A stretch of 64,000 nucleotides of DNA from Candidatus Latescibacterota bacterium. Lineage in GTDB: Bacteria; Latescibacterota; UBA2968; UBA8231. The translations under genes were made by a program, and so were the position numbers. This document shows, in pieces, positions 51,152-59,599 of the stretch. Under the pieces are notes generated by a model, which had not been told where the DNA came from, did not search any database, and saw nothing but the letters and a program-made list of their open reading frames with translations. The stretch covers positions 20,684-84,683 of the forward strand of contig SLHA01000054.1 in NCBI GenBank assembly GCA_007136405.1. Reading direction: 5' to 3'. Numbering within the stretch: the first letter of the stretch is position 1; each line of letters begins with the position of its first letter.

Positions 51152-54100
51152 CTAGCGCAACAGCAGCATGGGCCGGGTTTCGGTGTAGGCGCCGATCCGC
51201 AACCGGTAGAGGTAGGTGTCGGTGGTCAGGGGGCGACCGGTTCGGTCGCGGCCGTCCCAGGGCACGCGGTAGTCGCCGGGCGACAGGTGGGCGTCCACCA
51301 GCGTGTCCAGGCGCTGGCCCAGCAGGTTGAACAGTTCCAGTCGTACGGGTCCGGCGCGGTCCAGTTGGAAGGGAATCACCGTGCCGCAGTTGAACGGGTT
51401 GGGGTAATTCGGCAACAACGCCGTTCGCCGCGGCCGGCCCGGCGCCGCGGCGGCCTCGATCGCCGTGACCGGCGGGCGGCTCAGGGCGGCCTGGATCCAG
51501 TCCAGGGCCAGGCCGCTGCTCTCGAACACCACACGCAGCACCCGCTCGCCGGCGGGCAGGTGTACAGGAGGCAGCGTCACGGTCTGCCACGACCCCGGGC
51601 CTCCGGTGTCCGGCAGGAGGATGGATCCGGTCAGGTCTTCGTCGTCCAGTTCCAGGCGAAGGCGGCGATTCTCGCCGGATACGGCGACGCGGAGCGACAG
51701 GGCATAGTACCGGGAGTGCGCCACTTCAACCGTGTAGCGCAGCCATTCTCCGGGTTCGATAGTGCCGACGTAATGCCCGCTGTCCGCGCCACCGCTGGAG
51801 AAGATGTCGACCCCCTCGTCCCGATAGGCGCCGCCCGCGTTCGACGGTGTGGTGTCATGGTACCCAGCCATGGGGCCGCCCAGGTCGTAATCCTCGGCCT
51901 GAATGCGTCCGGGCAGGACGACGGGCTCGCCGTGGAACGGTGTAGACCGGCGCACGACGATGGTCACCTCGTCATAGGCGTTCAACTCGCCGTCGTTCGC
52001 GGTCAGCCGCAACACGTGGGTGCCGGTACGGCTGAACCATGCCTTGGTAGCCGGCGAATGCGCCTCGGTGAAGGTGACGCTGCCAGGACCCGAGACGCTG
52101 GACCAGACCGTGGTCACCGTCGCGGGCGGATCGGGCAGGCCGTCGTCGGAGACGCGGCCGGCAAGCGGTGCCGCGGCCGGCAGGACGATGATCTGGTCCG
52201 CCCCGGCGTCGACTTCCGGAGGCTGGTTCACCGGCGCCGGGGCGGTGGCGCTGGTAGTGATGGCATACTGCACGCTGGTAGTCGGCAAGGGCGCCGGCGC
52301 GCCGTCGCGGCGCAGCAGGTCGATCAGGATGTTGCGCACGCGCGGCTTGCTCTGGTAGTCGGCGGCCCATACCGCCGGCGACAGTTTCACCGCCTGGGGG
52401 GTGGTGAAGTGCAGGTACACCGTGCCGTCGTGGCGTTGGATGCGAATGGTGCTGACACCGGGGCGCAGCGTGGTGGTGGCCTCGTGCCACTGGACGGCGG
52501 TATCGCCCTGGTCGCCGTGGCGGTCGCCAGCCTCGCCAGCATGGGCGGCGTGGGCGGCATCAGCGGCAAGGCGGAGTTCGATGGCCACCGGCGGCAGCGT
52601 CATGTGGGCTTCGTTCCCCAGCCAGACCGGCAGGGTCTCCCACAGCTCGGTGACCGTGTTGTCGCCGCTGCGGGCATCGACCCTGGAGTGAACCGTCAGG
52701 CCTTCCGTATTGATGGTGAAGCGTCGTTCATAGGTGACGGTGCCGTTCAGGGCGTCGTCCGGGGCGGTGTAGGACCCGGTCAGGCTGCCGCCCACCTGGA
52801 CGAAGGCGCTATTGTCCGTGGTGCTGACGCTGGCCTCGGGGGCGCGCTGACGGGCGCTGGAGAACGGTTTTCCCGCGGCGGTGAGGCCGCTGATATAGTG
52901 GCCGGGCCACAGGCGCCAGTTGTGCCAGCCGTCGGGGACCTGACTCTGGTACCCGGCGGTGCGTCCGAGGATGACCGGCCCGGTGGCGGCTGTCCAGAAC
53001 CCGCTCAGCGCACCGCCGCTGAAGCCGGACAGCCGGTTGACCGCATCGCCCCAGGTGCTGAGGCGGCCGCTATGCAGGATCACGCCCATGTCGTCGAGTT
53101 TGCTGACGATCAGGAAATCGGAAAAATTCTCGACAAAATTACCGTGGCGGAGCATGGGCGGTCGCGTAAGGGGCGAGTCGCGCACTTCGAGTTCGACCAG
53201 GGCGGCATAGGTGCCGGGGATGTAGTAGTCGGCGGCCGGTGAAATGAAGGTGTCGCCCCAGTGCACATGGGCCCAGACGGGCGGGGCGGCCTCGGAGGCG
53301 ACGAAGCGGATGCTGTCGACGGCGCTCTGGATGCCGCGGCGCATGGAGGCCTCGTCCAGCAGGGTCCGGTTCATCCAGCTGGCGCGCCGGCGGCCGGTCC
53401 AGACGAGATACCTGGCCTCGTCCGAGAGCATGGCGGCGGCCATGTCGCGTTGATAACTGGACCACTGGTCGTTGGCGGCGTCGTCGCCGGTGGCGGTGTT
53501 GAAGTGACTCGGTCCATAGAAATATTGCGCGTCCGGTTCGGGCAGATTCATGTATGCTTTCAACCTGGAGGATGAATCCACCTTGTCGGCCAGACTGGCA
53601 TCGCCGGAAGCCAGCGCTGCCCACGTCAGGTAGTATTTGGAGATGCCGCAGTAGGTCGCGTCCAGACCCTGGCCGTGGTCGATGAATCCTGCATCGTGCC
53701 AGACTGCGTCAAACAGCCTTTCGGCATAAGCTTCCGCCCGTCGGCGCAAGTCGTCGTCACCAAGGGCCCGGGCCGTCAGCGTCAGGCCCACCAGGGCGGC
53801 GGTGTCCATGTCGCCGTGGATCGCGGTGGGCCCCCAGGTTTCGAGTTTGTCGACCATCCGGCGCAAGCCGGTTTCGTATGCCTGCCGCGCGTTTTCCGGC
53901 AGTTCATCCCGGATGGCCAGGTACGGATAGGCGTACCAGATGAGCTGCTTGCCGAGGTAGTCGCTGCGCCGGTTCGTGGTCCGGGTGTCGTGGTCCCGAT
54001 CCTGCATCATCAGGTCGACGGCGGCGGCGACGAAGGCCCTTTGCTTGACCGCCAGGTTGCCATGGTAGGGATTGCCCGGATAGTCCCACAGGGCCCACCA

Positions 54101-54460
54101 GGCGGTGTGAGCCGGATCGAGGAATTCGTTGCGACCGACGCGCATGTACACCTCGCCGTCTCTTTCGATGCTCGACAACAGAAAATGACGGGCAGCCACA
54201 CAGATTCCCCGATAGGTGTTGATGTTCCGGCCCTGGTTGTCCATCAGCATCCACAGCCGGTGCACCTCGTCCACGTGCTGGAGGAACGCTGGCTGGTACG
54301 TCACCGGCTTCAGCGCTACGCCGAAATCCTCCAGCGACAACGTCGCCAGATAGGCGCGCAAGGCGACCTGGTAGGGATGATCCTGGGGCAGATGCGCCGC
54401 TGCCTCGTTCAGGAACGAGATGGACAGTATCGCGGCGATGGTGATGACGGCGGGTTTCAT
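51152..54460 (-). CDS. exported multidomain glycan-binding/lyase-like protein with CBM6 and FlgD-type C terminus
   Basis: 1102 residues. Signal peptide (MKPAVITIAAILSISFLNEA). Residues about 25-430 are a helical toroid (ARHFLLSSIERDGEVYMRVG; RQAYETGLRRMVDKLETWG) as in PL8-type lyases. A beta-sandwich follows (about 430-700). Next are a PKD/Ig-like domain (about 735-830, PEVDAGADQIIVLPAAAPLA), a CBM6 (about 845-985, PGRIQAEDYDLGGPMAGYHD) and a C-terminal FlgD/T9SS-like domain with PNYPNPFNCGTVIPF and VPWDGRDRTGRPL. A short Ala/His/Gly-rich stretch lies near 650. Convergent with the phosphoesterase gene. A polysaccharide lyase is the best guess; the catalytic residues are not identifiable. Confidence 0.75.
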   Translation of the reverse strand: MKPAVITIAAILSISFLNEAAAHLPQDHPYQVALRAYLATLSLEDFGVALKPVTYQPAFLQHVDEVHRLWMLMDNQGRNINTYRGICVAARHFLLSSIERDGEVYMRVGRNEFLDPAHTAWWALWDYPGNPYHGNLAVKQRAFVAAAVDLMMQDRDHDTRTTNRRSDYLGKQLIWYAYPYLAIRDELPENARQAYETGLRRMVDKLETWGPTAIHGDMDTAALVGLTLTARALGDDDLRRRAEAYAERLFDAVWHDAGFIDHGQGLDATYCGISKYYLTWAALASGDASLADKVDSSSRLKAYMNLPEPDAQYFYGPSHFNTATGDDAANDQWSSYQRDMAAAMLSDEARYLVWTGRRRASWMNRTLLDEASMRRGIQSAVDSIRFVASEAAPPVWAHVHWGDTFISPAADYYIPGTYAALVELEVRDSPLTRPPMLRHGNFVENFSDFLIVSKLDDMGVILHSGRLSTWGDAVNRLSGFSGGALSGFWTAATGPVILGRTAGYQSQVPDGWHNWRLWPGHYISGLTAAGKPFSSARQRAPEASVSTTDNSAFVQVGGSLTGSYTAPDDALNGTVTYERRFTINTEGLTVHSRVDARSGDNTVTELWETLPVWLGNEAHMTLPPVAIELRLAADAAHAAHAGEAGDRHGDQGDTAVQWHEATTTLRPGVSTIRIQRHDGTVYLHFTTPQAVKLSPAVWAADYQSKPRVRNILIDLLRRDGAPAPLPTTSVQYAITTSATAPAPVNQPPEVDAGADQIIVLPAAAPLAGRVSDDGLPDPPATVTTVWSSVSGPGSVTFTEAHSPATKAWFSRTGTHVLRLTANDGELNAYDEVTIVVRRSTPFHGEPVVLPGRIQAEDYDLGGPMAGYHDTTPSNAGGAYRDEGVDIFSSGGADSGHYVGTIEPGEWLRYTVEVAHSRYYALSLRVAVSGENRRLRLELDDEDLTGSILLPDTGGPGSWQTVTLPPVHLPAGERVLRVVFESSGLALDWIQAALSRPPVTAIEAAAAPGRPRRTALLPNYPNPFNCGTVIPFQLDRAGPVRLELFNLLGQRLDTLVDAHLSPGDYRVPWDGRDRTGRPLTTDTYLYRLRIGAYTETRPMLLLR

Positions 54461-54540
54461 GCTATGCCGGCTCCGGTCGTTGGCGACGTGGGTGGGAGTG
54501 GCGAGACGCGCCGCGATGTTTCAGCGGGATCCGCGGCGTC

Positions 54541-54624
54541 GTCATGCGGTCAGATGTGATGCATCGCGATGTGATGAGATGCTGCGCGTCGAGATGCGTC
54601 AGGATGCGTGGCGATACGATGCAG
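54541..54624. repeat. GATGCG-type degenerate repeat
   Basis: About ten GATGyG-like units in 84 bp (for example AGATGTGATGCATCGCGATG), in the spacer between the CBM6 protein gene and the glycosyltransferase gene, probably in the leader of the CBM6 protein. Nothing else is seen in this 248-nt spacer. Confidence 0.55.
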
Positions 54625-54708
54625 TGAACCGCGACGAGACGGCGTCAGACCATGCCGCGCGTCGGCCAGCGCGCCGTTGCGCTGCGCCGCTGCCGACCGC
54701 TGGCCCGC

Positions 54709-56505
54709 TCAGGGCAGACGGTAGAGGCGTATTTCCGGGCCGGTACGGTGTAATCCGGCAAACCCGGCTACCGGGACATAGAAGAAGTCCAGTCTGTCGT
54801 ACGACAGTCCCTGCCATCCGTCCTTGAACGGGTCGAAGTGCTGCACCAGCGTTGCCTGCTGTTCGAGCTGGCGAATAAAATCGTCTGCCGCCGGCAAGCC
54901 GGTCAGCGGGTGGCGGTGGGTGACGATCCAGTCGACACCCGCGGCACGGAGACGCTCCAGGTCATAGGAGCGCCAGACCGTTCTGCGGGGCAGAGCGTCC
55001 GTCGATCGGAGCTCGATCGGGAAGTAACTCGGTGGCGGCGGAAAGTCCTCCAGTGACAGCATGGCCGCCAGCCGTCGACCATCCAGGCCGGCTGCCCTGA
55101 TGTCCTCCAGTTCCACCTGCATCCACTCCCGGCTGCGGCGCACCTGCGGATGTCCGAAGGCGCTGCCATGCAGGGCCAGGGGGCTGCCGTCGGGTATCTC
55201 TGCGGCGATCCACCGAGCCGCCAGCAGCCGGGTGTCCGGTCGGCTCAGCAGGTGGTTGAACTGCCAGACAGTACTCGCTGTCGGGACGACCAGCAGTCCG
55301 GCCAGGAGAAGTGCCCATGGCCGGCCCCAGCGTCGCTGCACCAGGGCGCATACCAGGCCAGCAGCGGCGCACAACAGGGGAACCAGGGGCAGCATGTAGC
55401 GCATGAACACCCCGCGACCGCTGCCGGCCACCACATAGTACAGCAACAGGCCGCTCAACAGCACCAGGTCGACGGCACGCCGGCGCCAGGCCATGACACC
55501 GATTCCCGCCCATGCCGTTGCCAGCAACGGCCATCCCAGTCCGTGGGGCAGGGTGAAACGCAAGTGGTAGCTCCAGCCGCGCCCCAGGTCGATGACCGGG
55601 TCGCCGTGGCCGACGGCGAAGTGCAGGCGTTCGTACGACAGATCGCGCCAGAAGCTGCTGAAATCGAGCAGCGCGTACGGGGTTCCTGCCAGAAAGGCCA
55701 TGCCCGTAATACCGATCACGGTGGTCAGCCGGGTCCAGCGCATACGCCGATCCCCGGCCGTGGCGATCGCCGTGACCAGCGCCGAGATCGCCAGCAGGCC
55801 CACGTTGTACTTGGTGGAAGCCGCCAGACCGAAGAAGAGAGCGCCGGCATACAGGTCGACGGCACGCCGGCGTTCCAGATGGCGCAGCAGCAGGACATAA
55901 CCGGCAAGCATGTACGCGGTGGCGGGGACATCCACGGTGAGGAAATGGGAATCGCGCACGTGGAGAAACGCGACGCTGAGGAAAAGGGCGCTGTACAAAC
56001 CGGTGGGCACCCCTCCCAGTCTTCTGCCGATCGAATATACCAGGCCGATGGACACCGTGCCCAGCACTGCGCTGCCGGCCCTGCCGATCAGGATGAAAGC
56101 GGAAGGATCGGTGAAGAAAAAGCGCTGGAACGCCTCGATGCCGGCGAAATGGCCGCTCAGCCAGCCAAGGGCGAAGAACCCTCCGTACACCACGGCCAGG
56201 CTGTACAGATGCAAACTGGGATAATTGAAGAAATGTGGGTTCGGATCACCGGCAGCGATGCTGAGAGCCTTGTTGACCAGGGTGGTTTCGTCCGGCCGGC
56301 AGTAGAGTTGCGGCAGTCCGAAGGACAGCCCCCACAGTCGAAGGGTAAGACCCACGGCCACGATCAGCGCCAGCCAGAGACTTGGCGTGTGCATGCGTTC
56401 GATCGCGGCGCGTGCGGCTATGGCGCGTGCGGCGCGCGACCGCCGGGCTGGCAACGCCTGCCGGGCAACCGACCGGGCCGCGGCTGATGGAGTAGAAGCT
56501 CCCAT
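54709..56505 (-). CDS. PMT/GT39-like membrane glycosyltransferase
   Basis: 598 residues, with roughly 10-12 hydrophobic helices in the first 400 residues and a soluble C-terminal domain (about 420-598). The catalytic-type Asp-Glu occurs in LYCRPDETTLVNKALSIA, and a second Asp in HVRDSHFLTVDVP, as in the GT-C superfamily that moves sugars from lipid-linked donors. I start at the ATG at 56505 (GAGGT upstream), which gives a 37-residue Ala/Arg extension encoded by a local repeat; an ATG at 56394 would give a normal start (MHTPSLW). Acceptor unknown. Confidence 0.8.
   Translation of the reverse strand: MGASTPSAAARSVARQALPARRSRAARAIAARAAIERMHTPSLWLALIVAVGLTLRLWGLSFGLPQLYCRPDETTLVNKALSIAAGDPNPHFFNYPSLHLYSLAVVYGGFFALGWLSGHFAGIEAFQRFFFTDPSAFILIGRAGSAVLGTVSIGLVYSIGRRLGGVPTGLYSALFLSVAFLHVRDSHFLTVDVPATAYMLAGYVLLLRHLERRRAVDLYAGALFFGLAASTKYNVGLLAISALVTAIATAGDRRMRWTRLTTVIGITGMAFLAGTPYALLDFSSFWRDLSYERLHFAVGHGDPVIDLGRGWSYHLRFTLPHGLGWPLLATAWAGIGVMAWRRRAVDLVLLSGLLLYYVVAGSGRGVFMRYMLPLVPLLCAAAGLVCALVQRRWGRPWALLLAGLLVVPTASTVWQFNHLLSRPDTRLLAARWIAAEIPDGSPLALHGSAFGHPQVRRSREWMQVELEDIRAAGLDGRRLAAMLSLEDFPPPPSYFPIELRSTDALPRRTVWRSYDLERLRAAGVDWIVTHRHPLTGLPAADDFIRQLEQQATLVQHFDPFKDGWQGLSYDRLDFFYVPVAGFAGLHRTGPEIRLYRLP
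56407..56433. repeat. GGCGCGTGCGGC repeat in a gene start
   Basis: GGCGCGTGCGGC at 56407-56418 and 56422-56433, exact, 15-bp period, within the Ala/Arg-rich N-terminal extension of the glycosyltransferase. Confidence 0.75.
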
Positions 56506-56981
56506 GGTGTACCTCATAGGGATCCAAGGTGCTGAAGTCAAGATCCGAGGACAGGTCAAAAGGGGTTCGTTCCGGCAGGACGGCTTATACATCACAGGCG
56601 CACGGATGCCCGGCGACCGCTTCCGGTAAACAACGGCGGGAGGTGTCTTTCGGCGTGTGGTGTTTTGGGGGGGACGCAGTCCGGCCAGTGTTCAGGAGGA
56701 TGGCTTGACGGCACCCGGTGCCCATCGCAAGTTTGACACCATTCTGTGTCGGGTCCGGGCGGGACTCGGCCATCGCACTCCATGGCGGCTCCGCACAGGG
56801 TGCAACCCGTGCCATCGCCTGCCTGACCGGACCGCGCCCGACAACGCCGGCGTGGCCATACTTCGGCAACAGCCTGTTTCCGGATGCAGGCGCCAGCACA
56901 GTTTGCGCCGCTCCGGACAGCGTCCCGCCGTGCCGGGGCTCCGGACTCCGCTTGCGGATCAACCCGTTCTGGAGGCATGCC
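56506..56981. other. 476-nt divergent intergenic region
   Basis: Between the glycosyltransferase (leftward) and esterase (rightward) genes. Frames crossing it lack conserved sequence. I see no credible promoter, RNA or gene in it. Confidence 0.45.
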
Positions 56982-58109
56982 ATGCCGCACTTTGTGAGCG
57001 CCACCGTGGCGGTCCTACTCTTCACCGCGATCCCTGCCATGAGCTATCTGATCCAGCCTGCCCGGTCTCCGGTCATCCGCGCCGATGGTACCGTAACCCT
57101 GGCCGTTACCGCGCCGGGCGCTGCCTCGGTCCAGGTCACCGGCAACCTCGTCACCGAGCCTGTCCCCATGACGGCGGAGGCGGAAGGAAACTGGAGCGTG
57201 ACCATCGGGCCGCTGGCTCCAGGCATGTACTTTTACGCGTTCGACGTTGACGGTCTGCGCCTGCCGGATACGGCCAATCCCTGGGTCCATGCCGGGCTGG
57301 GCGCCGGCACCAGCATCCTGCTCGTGCCCGCTGTGCCGCCGGCGTTTTACGAGGAGCAGGACGTGCCGCGCGGCACGGCTCATCTGCATCGTCACCATTC
57401 GCACATCCTGGGCGACGAACGCGGCTACGAAGTATACACGCCGCCGGGGTACGCCAGTGACACCGATCGCCGCTACCCGGTGCTTTTCCTGCTGCACGGG
57501 TACACGGATACGGAGGTTACCTGGCGAATCTCCGGCCGGGCTGACGTCATCCTGGACAACCTCATCGCCAGGGGTGACGCCGTACCCATGATCGTGGTGC
57601 GTCCGTTCGGATATGCGCCCCGCCGCACCGATGATGTCGCCGGCGAGGGCGCTGACGCCTGGATGCACTGGTTCGAACGCGTGACGCCGCGTTTCCAGGC
57701 GTATCTGCTCGACGAGTTGCTGCCCCGGGTGGAAGCCGACTATCAGCTTCGCGCCGGCGCGGACCACCGGGCCATCGCCGGCCTGTCCATGGGCGGCGGT
57801 CAGTCGCTGTTCGTCGGCCTGGGGAATCCGGAGATTTTCGCTTGGATCGGCGCCTTCAGCGCCTCCGTGTTCCGGACGCTGCACGGGCAACTGCTGACCG
57901 ATCCAGCCGAACTGAACCGGCGCTTGTCGCTGCTGTGGATAGGCTGCGGCCATGATGATTTTCTGTACAACGCCAATACCGCCTTTCTGCAGCGTCTGGA
58001 CGATCTGGGGATCCGGCACACAGCGCACCTCACCGCCGGCGACCACAGCTGGCCGGTGTGGCATCAGTACCTGCACCAGCTGCTACCCCTGTTGTTTGCG
58101 CAGCCTTGA
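56982..58109 (+). CDS. exported esterase with N-terminal E-set domain (CE1-like)
   Basis: 375 residues. An N-terminal signal peptide (MPHFVSATVAVLLFTAIPAM) and a CBM48-like beta-sandwich (about 30-110, with MYFYAFDVDGLRLPDTANPW) precede an alpha/beta hydrolase (about 140-375). The latter has FLLHGYTDTEVTW, the nucleophile Ser in AGLSMGGGQSL, an Asp in IGCGHDDFLYN and a His in AGDHSWPVWHQ. This arrangement is that of feruloyl- or acetyl-xylan-type esterases. GGAGG lies 6 nt before the ATG. Likely removes acyl decorations from a polysaccharide outside the cytoplasm. Confidence 0.88.
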   Translation: MPHFVSATVAVLLFTAIPAMSYLIQPARSPVIRADGTVTLAVTAPGAASVQVTGNLVTEPVPMTAEAEGNWSVTIGPLAPGMYFYAFDVDGLRLPDTANPWVHAGLGAGTSILLVPAVPPAFYEEQDVPRGTAHLHRHHSHILGDERGYEVYTPPGYASDTDRRYPVLFLLHGYTDTEVTWRISGRADVILDNLIARGDAVPMIVVRPFGYAPRRTDDVAGEGADAWMHWFERVTPRFQAYLLDELLPRVEADYQLRAGADHRAIAGLSMGGGQSLFVGLGNPEIFAWIGAFSASVFRTLHGQLLTDPAELNRRLSLLWIGCGHDDFLYNANTAFLQRLDDLGIRHTAHLTAGDHSWPVWHQYLHQLLPLLFAQP

Positions 58110-58189
58110 CGATCTGGCCGCGGCGCAGTCCCGGTCCATCGCCCGCGGGTACATGGATCCGCAGGCGCGCCGCTTTCAGCGCGCCGCCT

Positions 58190-59437
58190 TCAGTCGGCTG
58201 CCTTCAGCAGCAGACTGGAGTTGTGCCCGCCGAAGCCGAAGGAGTTGGACATGACCGCCCGAACCGGCCGTTCCACGATCTCCCTGGGCAGCCATACCGG
58301 CGGCAGTTCCGGATCCGGCGTATCCAGATTGATGTTGGCCGGGATGATACCGTGTTGCAGGGTTTCGATACAGAGAATGGCTTCCACTCCGGCGGTGGCG
58401 CCCAGCAGGTGACCGTGGTACGACTTGGTGGATCCGACACAGACTTCGGTCGCGCCGCTGCCGAACAGGGCATGCACCCCCCTCAATTCGGCGATGTCGC
58501 CGGCCGGTGTGGCGGTGCCGTGAGCGTTGATGTAATCGATATCGCCCGGGTTCATGCCGGCTTGCTCCAAAGCCATCCGCATGGACCGGTACGCCCCGTG
58601 TCCCTCCGGATCCGGAGCGACGAAGCCGTATCCGTCGCCGGACATTCCGCAGGCGACCACCTCGCAGAGTACGGTGGCGCCGCGGGCGCGGGCATGCCCG
58701 TACTCCTCCAGTACGAGTACCGCAGCGCCCTCGCTGAGCACGAAGCCGTCCCGGTCGCGGTCGAATGGCCGGCTGGCCCGCTCCGGTTCCTCGTTGCGCG
58801 TCGACAGCGCGTGCATGTTGCCGAACCCCGCGATTGCCAGTTCGTTGATGGTGCCTTCGCTGCCGCCGGCGATCATCACGTCCGCCATGCCGTCGCGAAT
58901 GATCAGTTGCGCCATGGCGATGGCGTGATTGGCGCTGGCACAGGCCGTCTGCAGGCTCAGGTTCGGACCGCCGATACCATACCGCATGCTGATGATGCCG
59001 GCGGCCATGTTGCCGATGGACATGGGAACATAGAAGGGACTGACCCGCCGGGGGCCGCGTTCGGCCAGCGCCACCGAATTGCGGTGCTGCAGGTTCAACC
59101 CGCCGATACCGCTGCCCAAGGCCACGCCGATGCGTTCGCGGGAGGCGATATCTTCCAGGCCGGATTGCCTTGCGGCCTCCCGGGCGGCGGCCACGGCGTA
59201 ATGGCAGAACGCGTCCATGCGTTTGGCGTCGTTGAGCATGGATGCCGGGAATATCTGCCGGTAGTCGAAACCGTCCACTTCGCCGGCGATCCGGGTATTC
59301 AGCTGCGAGGCGTCGAAGCGGGTGATCAGCCGGATCACGCTGCGGCCGCGCATGAGCGTTTGCCAGGTTTCCTGGACGGTGTTACCCATTGGGTTGACCG
59401 TTCCAGTGCCGGTGACCACGACGCGACGATCGTTCAT
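58190..59437 (-). CDS. fabF: 3-oxoacyl-[acyl-carrier-protein] synthase II
   Basis: 415 residues; condenses acyl-ACP with malonyl-ACP in fatty-acid elongation. The catalytic triad is present: Cys in LQTACASANHAIAMAQ, His in INAHGTATPAGD and His in KSYHGHLLGATAGVEA. The N-terminal NDRRVVVTGTGTVNPMGN and the SNSFGFGGHN ending are typical. I start at MNDRR (59437) because AAAGGA lies 9 nt upstream. No acpP, fabD, fabG or other lipid gene is adjacent, so this is a lone, possibly second, copy. Confidence 0.94.
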   Translation of the reverse strand: MNDRRVVVTGTGTVNPMGNTVQETWQTLMRGRSVIRLITRFDASQLNTRIAGEVDGFDYRQIFPASMLNDAKRMDAFCHYAVAAAREAARQSGLEDIASRERIGVALGSGIGGLNLQHRNSVALAERGPRRVSPFYVPMSIGNMAAGIISMRYGIGGPNLSLQTACASANHAIAMAQLIIRDGMADVMIAGGSEGTINELAIAGFGNMHALSTRNEEPERASRPFDRDRDGFVLSEGAAVLVLEEYGHARARGATVLCEVVACGMSGDGYGFVAPDPEGHGAYRSMRMALEQAGMNPGDIDYINAHGTATPAGDIAELRGVHALFGSGATEVCVGSTKSYHGHLLGATAGVEAILCIETLQHGIIPANINLDTPDPELPPVWLPREIVERPVRAVMSNSFGFGGHNSSLLLKAAD

Positions 59438-59599
59438 GGGAGTCATCCTTTGTCGCTCGGTTGCTGTTTTTCAAGACGGTGTTACCGGAGGGCGTGTCGC
59501 CGCCTGGGTGCTAACAGCCGCGCCGGGGCACGGGCCGTGTCCTGGGTCGGCTTGGGCGGCTGCAGAAAGATAGCATCTTGACTCGTAAAGGAAAGAATC

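Noticed and set aside
51131..53242. A 703-codon plus-strand frame antisense to the CBM6 protein gene.
   Set aside because: High-GC antisense artefact; its Gly/Val/Gln-rich composition resembles no protein and the minus-strand frame has recognisable domains.
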